DNA of 64,000 nt from contig NZ_CP088285.1 of the NCBI RefSeq assembly GCF_011516645.4, positions 62,001 through 126,000 of the forward strand, given 5' to 3'. The notes under the pieces are model-generated. The model had not been told where the DNA came from. It ran no database searches and worked only from the letters and a program-made list of their open reading frames with translations. This DNA comes from Bradyrhizobium septentrionale. GTDB taxonomy: Bacteria > Pseudomonadota > Alphaproteobacteria > Rhizobiales > Xanthobacteraceae. Within the stretch, counting starts at the first letter, position 1, and the number at the start of each line of letters is the position of its first letter. Made by a program: the position numbers and the translations under genes. This document shows positions 16,099 through 24,192 of this stretch, in pieces.

Positions 16099-16264
16099 GC
16101 TGAAGCGGTCGAGAACACGGTCGTTGGAGAAGCCCATGGCGCAAGGTCGCCGATTTCAACGGACTGTGCAACGATGAAGCAGGCCTAAATGTGGACGCCC
16201 CACAACCGATGGGGGAATACAGGGCGACCCGTGCTGAAAGGCCGCGGCCCGCGAGCGCTTGGCG

Positions 16265-17101
16265 TCAGATCTGCGGGCCGGACAGCGTGACCTCGCGCTC
16301 GGCGCGGAACACGTTGCTGTAGAGGTTCGCGATCCACTGGCGGCCGCTTGCCGTCATGTTCAGGCAGTTGATGGCGCCCTGGATGTGCGGCGCAACCATG
16401 TTCCAGTAAAATTGCGGATAGCGATCGACGATATCGGCCGGCGATTCATAGCCGAGCTGACGGTTGATGCCGACTTCCTCGAACTCGTGATAGAGCGCGT
16501 TGGCCTTCCTGATGTAGTTGGGATCGCCGAGCTGCCCGATGAAATCTGCCGCCCGGACGATCGCCGCCTCATCGTCATATTGCCGGCCTTCGGGCGCCGG
16601 AAACCGCGTCCCCTCGATGTTCCGCGCGACGCGCTCGCGATCGAGCGGAAGCACGGCCTCGAGTCGATCAAGCACGTACAACTTGGAGCGGTCGACATGA
16701 TACGGCATCAGGCCGGCATCCGACGAGCCGCGCGGCAGCACCACCTTCTTGCCGGAGGCATCGATGACGTAGCCGTCCGGACCATCGCCCTTCAGAAGGC
16801 CGCGTACATAGCCGATGTCGTGGGTCAGGCAGGCGATGATCGTGTGGGTGTAGTCCTCGGCGGTGACGTGGGTGTGCAGCGCGCGGCCGCGGATGATGTC
16901 GTGCCCGGCCAGCGTGACCAGCATCGTATGTTCGACATTGTGATAGAGCGCATCGCTGTTGCCGATGCATTCCAGCGCGATGCGAGCGGCGGCCGGCAGC
17001 AGTTCGCCGAAGCGCGCCTGCGAAGCTCCAAAGGTGCGGCTCACATGCGTTGCGAGAAACTTCTCCAAAGCACCTGCCGCCAACTCAGGTAACGTCATCA
17101 T
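16265..17101 (-). CDS. HD-domain metal-dependent phosphohydrolase family protein
   Basis: A 278-residue cytoplasmic protein. The HD signature is visible: YHNVEHTMLVTLAGHDI near residues 53-69 supplies the first histidines and ACLTHDIGYVRGLLK near residue 90 gives the His-Asp pair. The region between (RGRALHTHVTAEDYTHTIIA) is compact, and DDEAAIVRAADFIGQLGDP supplies a further aspartate. HD proteins cleave nucleotide phosphates or phosphodiesters, but this subgroup has no assigned substrate. It starts MMTLPELAAG, and either methionine could be the first. It is flanked by spacers of 166 and 229 bases and looks monocistronic. Confidence 0.75.
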   Translation of the reverse strand: MMTLPELAAGALEKFLATHVSRTFGASQARFGELLPAAARIALECIGNSDALYHNVEHTMLVTLAGHDIIRGRALHTHVTAEDYTHTIIACLTHDIGYVRGLLKGDGPDGYVIDASGKKVVLPRGSSDAGLMPYHVDRSKLYVLDRLEAVLPLDRERVARNIEGTRFPAPEGRQYDDEAAIVRAADFIGQLGDPNYIRKANALYHEFEEVGINRQLGYESPADIVDRYPQFYWNMVAPHIQGAINCLNMTASGRQWIANLYSNVFRAEREVTLSGPQI

Positions 17102-17330
17102 CGATGCAGCCCCGACCGCGCAACGTCCCTCGCTGGCCCCGATCTCACGTCGTAGTTGGGCAGCAACTATAGCGTATCTGCGCGCGTGCGGCTACGCGCT
17201 GGCGGACGCGGTGATTCGCTCCAGCCGTACTTTCCCGGTCTGGCCGGTCGCGAGGTCAAGGCTGCTGATAGTGGCATGAACCCTGCATGAGTCGGTACAG
17301 ACCGGGTTAACCCCACCGATAAAGGCTATC

Positions 17331-17546
17331 ATGCTCGTTACGCTCGTCGCCATCCTCTGCAATTCTCAGCTCTGTATGGAAAAGGTCGTTACCACCAGTG
17401 ACCAATCCGGCATCACCATGGGAGCCTGCGCAGTGAATGCGCAGATCGGCATCGCCGACTGGCTCGCCAAGGGGCCGTATCACGAATGGCACCTGCAGAG
17501 TTATAAGTGCATCATGGGCAAATACGTACCCAAGAACGAAGTGTGA
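17331..17546 (+). CDS. Small conserved-looking hypothetical protein
   Basis: A 71-residue protein reading MLVTLVAILCNSQLCMEKVV, then TTSDQSGITMGACAVNAQIG and later YKCIMGKYVPKNEV. It has four cysteines, a short hydrophobic start and little else. AAAGG lies about six bases before the ATG. The composition is more like a real protein than an accidental frame in GC-rich DNA. A stem-loop follows directly after the stop. I cannot assign a function. Confidence 0.5.
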   Translation: MLVTLVAILCNSQLCMEKVVTTSDQSGITMGACAVNAQIGIADWLAKGPYHEWHLQSYKCIMGKYVPKNEV

Positions 17547-17556
17547 TGTATGCTCA

Positions 17557-17574
17557 CAGCCCCCAAGGGGGCTG
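17557..17574 (+). terminator. Hairpin after the 71-residue gene, possible terminator
   Basis: CAGCCCCC and GGGGGCTG are separated by two A bases, giving a strong stem ten bases after the stop. There is no T-run, so termination is uncertain. Confidence 0.35.
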
Positions 17575-17703
17575 ATCCACTTCAGCTGCCCGACTGGAAC
17601 AGCTTGCGAGACCACGCAGCGCAGCCGCCTGCGCCTCAAGTCAAAGTCCGTTTTATGGGCTATCACTGTCGTTCACGATAGTGAGACATGAGGTTGCACT
17701 GGA

Positions 17704-18492
17704 ATGCCCGCAACGCCGCTGATTGCCTACGCGCATGTCGGCAAGAGTTTTGACGATGGTCGCGTGGTGGCGGTCGACGACGTCTCGCTTGACGTGGCCG
17801 AGGGTGAATTCCTGGCCGTTGTCGGCGGCTCGGGCTCCGGCAAGACGACTCTGCTCCGGCTCGCCAACCGGCTGATCGAAGTCGACCGCGGCAAGATCGC
17901 CGTCGAGGGCGAGGACGTCAGCCGCATCGACCCGATCCTGCTGCGGCGCCGCATCGGCTATGTCTTCCAGAGCGGCGGGCTGTTTCCGCATCTCACCGTC
18001 GCCGGCAATATCGGCATCACGCCAAAACTTCTCGGCTGGCCGCAGCCGGAGATCTCGGCGCGGATCGACGAGCTGCTCGACCTCGTGCGGCTCGACCGCT
18101 CACAATATCGCGACCGTCTGCCGCACGAGCTGTCCGGCGGCCAGCGGCAACGCGTCGGCGTCGCGCGTGCGCTGGCTGCGAAGCCGCGCATCGTGCTGAT
18201 GGACGAGCCGTTCGGCGCGCTCGATCCGCTGACCCGCGACGCGCTCGGCGACGACTATCGAACCCTGCACCGCGAGCTCGGCCTGACCACGGTCATGATC
18301 ACCCACGACATGACCGAGGCGTTGCTGCTCGCCGATCGTGTCGCGGTGATGCACGGCGGCAGGCTGCTTGCGCTGGGCACGCCGGCTGAGCTCACAGCCA
18401 GCACCGACGGCTATGTCGGCGAACTCATGCGCACGCCGCGGCGACAGGCCGAGCGACTGGGCGCATTGCTGCCGCGGGACGGCACGGCATGA
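17704..18492 (+). CDS. Glycine betaine/choline-type ABC transporter ATP-binding protein (OpuCA/OpuBA-like)
   Basis: A 262-residue ATPase of the osmoprotectant class. Walker A is GGSGSGKTT, the signature is LSGGQRQRVGVARAL, Walker B is IVLMDEPFGALDPLTR, and the switch is MITHDMTEAL. The sequence RIGYVFQSGGLFPHLTVAGN is typical of OpuCA/YehX-like ATPases. It lacks the C-terminal CBS pair found in long OpuCA proteins, so it is the short form. The next gene, a fused permease and binding protein, overlaps its stop by four bases. Together they form a complete two-gene importer for quaternary ammonium or related osmolytes; the exact ligand is inferred from family only. Confidence 0.88.
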   Translation: MPATPLIAYAHVGKSFDDGRVVAVDDVSLDVAEGEFLAVVGGSGSGKTTLLRLANRLIEVDRGKIAVEGEDVSRIDPILLRRRIGYVFQSGGLFPHLTVAGNIGITPKLLGWPQPEISARIDELLDLVRLDRSQYRDRLPHELSGGQRQRVGVARALAAKPRIVLMDEPFGALDPLTRDALGDDYRTLHRELGLTTVMITHDMTEALLLADRVAVMHGGRLLALGTPAELTASTDGYVGELMRTPRRQAERLGALLPRDGTA

Positions 18493-20048
18493 GCCTGTCA
18501 ACCGATCCGCGCTGGAGCGAGGCGCTTGCCCACCTGCCCGACTATCTCGGCAATCATGTGCGGGTCAGCGTGGCCGCGCTGGCGCTCGGGCTTCTGATCA
18601 GCCTGCCGCTCGCGATCATCGCCCGCAACCGGCCGGTGCTGCGCACCGCGCTGCTCGGGCTTGCCAGCATCGTGCAGACCGTGCCCGGTCTTGCGCTGCT
18701 TGCGCTGTTCTATCCGCTGCTGCTGGCGCTCGCCGCGCTGACGGCGGCCTGGCTCGGCTTCAGCTTTTCCGCCTTCGGCTTCCTGCCCGCGGTGCTGGCG
18801 CTTGCGCTCTATTCGATGCTGCCGGTGTTGCGCAACACCATCACCGGACTGTCGGGCGTCGACCCCGCCGTGTTGGAGGCCGCCCAGGGCGTCGGCATGA
18901 CGCCGCGGCAATCGCTCACCATGGTCGAGCTGCCGCTGGCGCTGCCGGTGATGATGGCGGGCATCCGCACCGCGGCGGTGTGGGTGATCGGCACCGCGAC
19001 ATTGTCGACGCCGATCGGCCAGACCAGCCTCGGTAATTACATTTTCGCAGGACTGCAGACCCAGAACTGGGTGTTCGTGCTGTTCGGCTGCTTCGCCGCG
19101 GCCGTGCTCGCGCTTGTCGTCGACCAGTTGCTGGCGCTGATCGAGAACGGATTGCGCAACCGCAGCCGGATCCGGACCGCGCTCGGCGGGCTCGGCATCG
19201 CCGCCCTGATCGCGGCAATGCTGGTTCCGGCGATCGCGCGTCCGCATGCGCGCTACGTCGTCGGCGCCAAGACCTTTACCGAGCAATATGTGCTGTCGGC
19301 GTTGATCACGCAGCGGCTGCAGGCGGCCGGCCTTTCGGCCACGACCCGCGCCGGCCTCGGCTCCAACGTGATCTTCGACGCGCTCGCATCCGGCGATATC
19401 GATGTCTACATCGACTATTCCGGCACGCTGTGGGCCAACCAGTTCCACCACCCCGATATCAAGCCGCGCGCCGAGCTGCTGGGCGAGCTCAAGACGACGC
19501 TGGCGAAGCAGGACATCACGCTGTTCGGCGAGCTCGGCTTCGAGAATGCCTATGCGCTGGTGATGCCCAAGACGCGCGCCGATCAGCTCGGTATTCACTC
19601 AATCGCCGATCTGGCGTCGCGCGCTCCAGCGATGTCGATCGCCGGCGACTATGAATTCTTCTCGCGGCCGGAATGGGCCGGCATCCAGAAGGCCTACGGG
19701 CTAACGTTCCGCGCCCAGCGCCAGATGCAGCCGGATTTCATGTACGCCGCCGTCGCCTCCGGCGAGGTCGACGTCATCGCCGGTTACACCAGCGACGGGC
19801 TGATCGCGAAATACGACCTGGTCACGCTCGCGGACGACAGGCACGCCATCCCGCCCTATGACGCGATCGTGCTGCTGTCGCCAAAGCGGCGCGACGACGA
19901 GGCCTTCAAGGCCGCGCTGCGGCCGCTGCTCGGCAAGATCGGCATCGCCCAGATGCGCGAGGCAAATCTGCGTGCGTCGGGCAACGACGCATCATCGTCG
20001 CCCGACGTCGTGGCGCGCTGGCTGTGGGAGAAGGTCGGGGGAAAATAG
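18489..20048 (+). CDS. Fused ABC permease and osmoprotectant-binding protein (OpuCB-OpuCC fusion)
   Basis: A 519-residue fusion. Residues 1-215 are a permease with about five to six membrane helices and the EAA-like loop AAQGVGMTPRQSLTMVELPL. After one more helix at about 225-245 comes an OpuAC-type binding domain (residues about 253-515): VVGAKTFTEQYVLSALITQR, then GLGSNVIFDALASGDIDVYI DYSGT. The helix before it anchors the binding domain on the outer face of the inner membrane. Translation is coupled to the ATPase by an ATGA overlap. This domain order is known for betaine/choline-type uptake systems. Glycine betaine or choline is the likely ligand, by inference. Confidence 0.88.
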   Translation: MSLSTDPRWSEALAHLPDYLGNHVRVSVAALALGLLISLPLAIIARNRPVLRTALLGLASIVQTVPGLALLALFYPLLLALAALTAAWLGFSFSAFGFLPAVLALALYSMLPVLRNTITGLSGVDPAVLEAAQGVGMTPRQSLTMVELPLALPVMMAGIRTAAVWVIGTATLSTPIGQTSLGNYIFAGLQTQNWVFVLFGCFAAAVLALVVDQLLALIENGLRNRSRIRTALGGLGIAALIAAMLVPAIARPHARYVVGAKTFTEQYVLSALITQRLQAAGLSATTRAGLGSNVIFDALASGDIDVYIDYSGTLWANQFHHPDIKPRAELLGELKTTLAKQDITLFGELGFENAYALVMPKTRADQLGIHSIADLASRAPAMSIAGDYEFFSRPEWAGIQKAYGLTFRAQRQMQPDFMYAAVASGEVDVIAGYTSDGLIAKYDLVTLADDRHAIPPYDAIVLLSPKRRDDEAFKAALRPLLGKIGIAQMREANLRASGNDASSSPDVVARWLWEKVGGK

Positions 20049-20056
20049 TAGGATCG

Positions 20057-21769
20057 CTAAAGTCCCTTGATGATCCCGGCGTCGATCAACATGCGGTTGA
20101 AGCGGCGCGCTTCTGCGCCGTCCTTGCAGGAATAGAACGCGCCGTTGCAGCGAAGCATGATGGCCTTCTGCTCCTCGAACGACGGATCGAGCGGAATACC
20201 AGCGGCCTCCTGGATCACCAGCGGCAGATAGGCGGCGTCGATCGTGTCCATCACCGCCGGGCTCTTCACCGGTTCGAAGTTGACGGCGTCGATCGCGTAA
20301 TATGTCGCGTAGTAGCGCGGATCGTAATCCATCAGCTTCTTGCCGATGCCCGCCTCGTCGAGCTTGGGATCGAGCAGCTGCGGCGAGAACTCCGGCTGAT
20401 GATCGCCATAGCGCACGATCAGGAACGGCTGCGCCGGGAACTTCTTCTTCAACGCCGCGACGAAGCCGGCGTAGTCAGTGGCGCTCATCGCCTGCCGGCG
20501 CAGATATTCGTCGACCGACGGCGAATTGCCCGGCCGCTTCCATGACGGCAGCAGGTCCGGACGGAACTTGGTCTCCCACGGGAAATGGTTGGCGGCGAGA
20601 TAGACGAAGGTGAACAGCGGCGTGGTCGATGTCTTCTGCTCCGCCATCAGCTTCAGCGCCTTGTCGTAGAAGAAGCTGTCGGGCTCGACGTCCTTGGCAT
20701 GCAAATCATGCGCGTCGTAGAACTGCTGGATGCCGGTCGTGGTCTGGAAGTTGCGCGCGCTCATGAAGGCGCCGAACGCCGGATACAGCGAGAGCGTGTC
20801 ATAGCCGCAGCGGCGCAGCGCCAGCGGCAGGCCGCGCGCGACCCGGCCGGATGCGATGCGGGTGACGAAATAGGAGAACCGGCCGAACGAGCGCGACGAC
20901 AATCCCGCCAGCACGTTGTACTCGGTAAACCAGCTCGGCCCGCCATTGCTCTCGGCGAGGAACTTGCGCTCGACGCCGTCATAGGACTTGAACTGGCTGC
21001 CATAGCCCGGCGGCACCTTGATGCCGGAGGCGGCACGGATGTCGAAGCTCGATTCATCATGGATCATGATGATGTTCGGCCGCCGCCCGGCGGGATGGCA
21101 GGCGTCGACCAGCGGCACCTTGAGCTGCTCGCTCGCGGTTGGATCCGACTCCATGAAGCCGTAGGTGACGAAGTCGGACACCGCAGTCACGCCGGAGCGC
21201 GCGAATTTCGACAGATAGCCGTCGTCGTAATAGCCGCGCCAGGCTTCATCCGGCCAGGCGAAGGCATAGCCGGAGAGCGCCGCGGTGCAGGCGAGGCAAG
21301 CGGCCGCGGCCGGCAGGCGGCGGATGCGGAACGGATCGAGCCACCACAACGCGTACATCAAGGGCAGCGTGACGAGGCCGGCGCCGATGATCGACCAGCG
21401 CAGGTTCGGGAAGATCGTGAGCAGGAACGACGCGGTGTCGCGGTCGATCACCATCAGGTCGACGAAGTTCGCGGTCATCTGCACCACGTCGTGCTTGAAC
21501 CGCGACAGCAGCACCAGCACCACGACCAGCGTCAGCGACAGCGCGCCCGACAGCGCCGGCCGGCGCAGCAGCGCGATGAACAGGAAGTTGAGAATTCCCC
21601 AGGTGAGCAGGAAGCAGAACCGCGAGCCGAAATCGGTCTCGGTCCGCAGCATCACGATCAGCGCGCCGAGATGCGGTGCGGCGACCGCCATCAAGCGCCA
21701 GATGCCGAGCGCGGCGAGACCGCCGGCGAGCGCGGCAACGGAAGAGTTTTGCTGAGGCGCGGGCGCCAT
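20057..21769 (-). CDS. Sulfatase-like membrane transferase (LTA synthase/OpgB superfamily)
   Basis: A membrane enzyme of about 570 residues. Residues 1-190 hold about five membrane helices (for example FCFLLTWGILNFLFIALLRR). The rest is an alkaline-phosphatase-fold domain: NIIMIHDESSFDIRA gives the first metal ligand Glu, SWFTEYNVLAGLSSRS holds the candidate nucleophile Thr, and IVRYGDHQPEF carries the Asp-His metal pair. In related proteins this domain moves phosphoglycerol or phosphoethanolamine groups from lipids to glycans. In a Gram-negative alphaproteobacterium a role in modifying periplasmic glucans or cell-surface glycans is more likely than lipoteichoic acid synthesis. The start is weakly supported. 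It is convergent with the transporter operon, separated by eight bases. Confidence 0.75.
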   Translation of the reverse strand: MAPAPQQNSSVAALAGGLAALGIWRLMAVAAPHLGALIVMLRTETDFGSRFCFLLTWGILNFLFIALLRRPALSGALSLTLVVVLVLLSRFKHDVVQMTANFVDLMVIDRDTASFLLTIFPNLRWSIIGAGLVTLPLMYALWWLDPFRIRRLPAAAACLACTAALSGYAFAWPDEAWRGYYDDGYLSKFARSGVTAVSDFVTYGFMESDPTASEQLKVPLVDACHPAGRRPNIIMIHDESSFDIRAASGIKVPPGYGSQFKSYDGVERKFLAESNGGPSWFTEYNVLAGLSSRSFGRFSYFVTRIASGRVARGLPLALRRCGYDTLSLYPAFGAFMSARNFQTTTGIQQFYDAHDLHAKDVEPDSFFYDKALKLMAEQKTSTTPLFTFVYLAANHFPWETKFRPDLLPSWKRPGNSPSVDEYLRRQAMSATDYAGFVAALKKKFPAQPFLIVRYGDHQPEFSPQLLDPKLDEAGIGKKLMDYDPRYYATYYAIDAVNFEPVKSPAVMDTIDAAYLPLVIQEAAGIPLDPSFEEQKAIMLRCNGAFYSCKDGAEARRFNRMLIDAGIIKGL

Positions 21770-21936
21770 GGACGGGACGCAATACAACCCGGCGCAATGG
21801 CACGGCCTTGGCTGGCAATGGCCAGGAGGCACACCGCACAGCCGGTGTCTGCGCCGTGTCACAAAATCGTAGTTGAATCGTCATGAACGCGCAATGAATT
21901 TGCCCGCCCGGCTTGCCGCATCAGGCAGCGCGGGCC

Positions 21937-22650
21937 TTAGACCTTGGCCGCAGGTGCTGCGCGTCCCGCGATGCCGGCAATGAAGAGATCGACGATGTCA
22001 GCGGCCATCTGGTCGACCTCTGTTTCGCCGACGCCCCAGCGCGGCAAGTGACCGTCGATGTGCATCCGCGCAAAGCCATAGACCAGCGCGCGGCCGGCGA
22101 TCTGGACCTGCTTGAGGTCGTGCGCGGCGAGCTGACCGGCCGCAAATGCCTCCGCCAGCGTGCGCTCGGTCAGGCCGATCAGTTCGGCATTGTCGCTGGA
22201 GACGCCAGCCGAGCGGTCGTGGTCGAAGAAGCGGCGGCTTGAGATGATCTCGAAATGGGTCGGGTTCTTCATCGCCCAGCGCAGATAGGCGATCCCGAGG
22301 CTGCGGAAGCGGCCGAGCGGATCGCTTGGCGGCGCCTCGGCCAGCGCCGCCCCGATCTCGGCGCGGAAGCGGCGCTGCGCCTCCTCCGCCACCGCGTTCA
22401 TCAGGGCGTCCCGGCTCGGGAAATGCCGGAACGGCGCCCCCGGCGAGACCCCGGCGCGGCGGGCGGCCTCGCGCACGTTGACCGCCTCGGGCCCACCCTC
22501 GCCGACCAGTTGCATGGCGGCGTCGATCAGGACCCGGCGGAGGTCGCCGTGGTGGTAGGGCTTGGCCGCCGGCGCCCGCGCTGGACGGGGCTTGGGCGAC
22601 CGGCCTCCGGCAGGCGGGCTGCTGGGGGAACTCTTGGCAGGACGGCGCAT
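21937..22650 (-). CDS. TetR family regulator with WHG-type C-terminal domain
   Basis: A 237-residue regulator. A basic, proline-rich tail of about 30 residues precedes the helix-turn-helix YHHGDLRRVLIDAAMQLVGE then VREAARRAGVSPGAPFRHFP. The C-terminal half (FRSLGIAYLRWAMKNPTHFE) matches the WHG-domain subgroup. The start at 22650 follows GAGGTGCGCC. Upstream are two copies of TGTAA-N7-TTACA and beyond them a divergent membrane protein gene, so this protein probably represses that gene and itself. The inducer is unknown. Confidence 0.88.
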   Translation of the reverse strand: MRRPAKSSPSSPPAGGRSPKPRPARAPAAKPYHHGDLRRVLIDAAMQLVGEGGPEAVNVREAARRAGVSPGAPFRHFPSRDALMNAVAEEAQRRFRAEIGAALAEAPPSDPLGRFRSLGIAYLRWAMKNPTHFEIISSRRFFDHDRSAGVSSDNAELIGLTERTLAEAFAAGQLAAHDLKQVQIAGRALVYGFARMHIDGHLPRWGVGETEVDQMAADIVDLFIAGIAGRAAPAAKV

Positions 22651-22680
22651 GGCGCACCTCTAGCATCACCCGCTTGTGAA

Positions 22681-22697
22681 TGTAAGCAATGATTACA
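22681..22697. promoter_or_regulatory. Operator copy 1, TGTAA-N7-TTACA
   Basis: A 17-bp palindrome TGTAAGCAATGATTACA, 31 bases upstream of the TetR start. Its twin lies at 22724-22740. Confidence 0.65.
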
Positions 22698-22723
22698 CGG
22701 ATTGACCGCACCCGATCGCAAAA

Positions 22724-22740
22724 TGTAACTGATGATTACA
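22724..22740. promoter_or_regulatory. Operator copy 2, TGTAA-N7-TTACA
   Basis: TGTAACTGATGATTACA, a second 17-bp palindrome. Its centre is 43 bases from that of copy 1, close to four helical turns, so two dimers would bind on the same face. It ends 20 bases before the start of the membrane protein gene. Confidence 0.65.
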
Positions 22741-22760
22741 TCAACAGCGGGAGGCGGGAT

Positions 22761-23381
22761 ATGGCGACGGGTCGGAACTGGTTCGAAGGCTGGCGGCTGT
22801 TCGGCCTGCTCACGCTGACCCTGATCGGCCTTTCGATCTGGATCGCCGCGATGCGGCAGTTCGAGGTCGAGGGCGTGCGGATGGTGATCCGCTTCACGGC
22901 GCGGACCTCGCTGCTGTTGTTCTGCCTCGCCTTCTCGGCGGCCGCGCTGGCGCAGCTCTGGCCGAACGCCTGGACGCACTGGCAGCGCCGCAATCGCCGC
23001 TACCTCGGCGTCACCTTCGCGGCCTCGCACGCCATCCATGCGGTTGCGATCGCCGCGTTTGCGGTGCTCGATCCGGCAGGCTTCGCGGCCGCGATCTCTG
23101 TTGTCTCCTACATCTTCGGCGGCATCGGCTATCTCGTCATTATCGCGCTGACAGCGACCTCGTTCGATCGCACGGCTGCGATGCTGGGCCCGCGCGCCTG
23201 GCGCACGCTGCACCTGGTCGGCGGCTATTATCTGCTGCTGCAGTTCATGGTCTCGTTCGGCAAGCGGATTCCGGAGATGCCGCTTTACGCGCTGTTCCTG
23301 GTGCCGCTTGCCGTCGTGTTCGCGCTCAGGATGCTCAGCATGGCCGCGCGGCCCGCGCCGCGTCGGGCACAGGCGAGCTGA
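22761..23381 (+). CDS. Ferric-reductase-like transmembrane protein
   Basis: A 206-residue membrane protein with about six hydrophobic segments. Histidines lie inside helices (FAASHAIHAVAIAAF and RTLHLVGGYYLLLQF), the layout of haem-binding ferric-reductase-like membrane domains such as MsrQ. The start ATG at 22761 has GGGAGG seven bases before it. An upstream in-frame ATG at 22689 lies inside the first operator and is unlikely. There is no soluble flavin domain, so it would need a partner for electron transfer. It is divergent from a TetR gene with twin operators. Haem binding is inferred from histidine positions. Confidence 0.75.
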   Translation: MATGRNWFEGWRLFGLLTLTLIGLSIWIAAMRQFEVEGVRMVIRFTARTSLLLFCLAFSAAALAQLWPNAWTHWQRRNRRYLGVTFAASHAIHAVAIAAFAVLDPAGFAAAISVVSYIFGGIGYLVIIALTATSFDRTAAMLGPRAWRTLHLVGGYYLLLQFMVSFGKRIPEMPLYALFLVPLAVVFALRMLSMAARPAPRRAQAS

Positions 23382-23403
23382 GGCACGACCGGATCAGGTC
23401 CCC

Positions 23404-23637
23404 TCACACAAGGTGAAACTTGCGGCCGAGCTGGCGATGAACCGACAGCACCGCGCGATCGACGTCACTGATCAAGCTGTCGCCGAGCACGACGTTCGGG
23501 ATCTCCCAGTTGCGCCCGATCTGTGCATCGGGCAGCGCGGCGACCGCCGGCACGCGCGCGGTCTCGCAGCCGGGCTGGGCGCGCAGCGCCTCCTCCGCAA
23601 GCTGGGTCAGTTCGTCCTGGCTTTTTCCGTGGCTCAT
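23404..23637 (-). CDS. Small hypothetical protein
   Basis: A 77-residue soluble protein: MSHGKSQDELTQLAEEALRA, then GRNWEIPNVVLGDSLISDVD and RAVLSVHRQLGRKFHLV. No family recognised. The start is uncertain: the ATG at 23637 has GGAGT about 13 bases upstream, and an ATG at 23679 would overlap the end of the LprI-like gene by 14 bases but has GGAG ten bases ahead. It follows the LprI-like gene closely on the same strand. Confidence 0.5.
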   Translation of the reverse strand: MSHGKSQDELTQLAEEALRAQPGCETARVPAVAALPDAQIGRNWEIPNVVLGDSLISDVDRAVLSVHRQLGRKFHLV

Positions 23638-23665
23638 GACCGCGGTCGTGACTCCGGAACATGGC

Positions 23666-24052
23666 TCACTGATGGCCAAGATTCTCCAGTTCCTTTGCCC
23701 GGGTCTCGGTCATGCTGCGCATGCATTCGCCGGCATCGAGGCGGGCGATGGTGCCCTCGCCGAGGTCGTAATACAGGCAGTTGGCGTCACGGTACTGGAT
23801 CCACAGCCGTTGCGCGGTGCGGAGCTGTTCGCGCTGCTTGTCGCCGGCGGCATCCTTCAGCGCCTGCTGATAGGCGACGTTCATCCGCTTGTCCCATCGC
23901 GCGGTCTTGGCCTTGAGGCATTCGACCATCTGGAAGGTGTTGCCGTCGCACGACTGCTCGGGATCGCCCTGGTCGCCGGCGTGAGCCGCTGATGCGAGGG
24001 CGGTGACGAACACGGCCGTGATCAGAGGCCTTAGCTTAAACACCGTTTTCAT
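23666..24052 (-). CDS. LprI/DUF1311 family secreted protein
   Basis: A 128-residue exported protein. After a signal peptide (MKTVFKLRPLITAVFVTALA, ending SAAHAG) it reads CDGNTFQMVECLKAKTARWD, then LRTAQRLWIQYRDANCLYYD and AGECMRSMTETRAKEL. Four cysteines and the W-x-x-YRD-x-C motif mark the DUF1311/LprI family. Some members inhibit lysozyme, and many are of unknown role. The ATG at 24052 gives the cleanest signal peptide, though no strong ribosome-binding site precedes it. It is probably periplasmic. The small gene at 23404 may be co-transcribed. Confidence 0.82.
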   Translation of the reverse strand: MKTVFKLRPLITAVFVTALASAAHAGDQGDPEQSCDGNTFQMVECLKAKTARWDKRMNVAYQQALKDAAGDKQREQLRTAQRLWIQYRDANCLYYDLGEGTIARLDAGECMRSMTETRAKELENLGHQ

Positions 24053-24192
24053 GCCGCCGTCCCTTTCCGATCGATCCCGCGATCGAACCATACATTAGTG
24101 CCGCTGCAGCGTATCCCGTTCACCCCCGACCGCACCGTGCAACCGCTAGCCTTCCCGATCCGCGCAGGATATTTCATGGAGGTGGAGGGACC

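Noticed and set aside
20057..21769. Lipoteichoic acid synthase as a literal assignment
   Set aside because: The fold is shared, but this is a Gram-negative alphaproteobacterium without teichoic acids; I kept only the superfamily.
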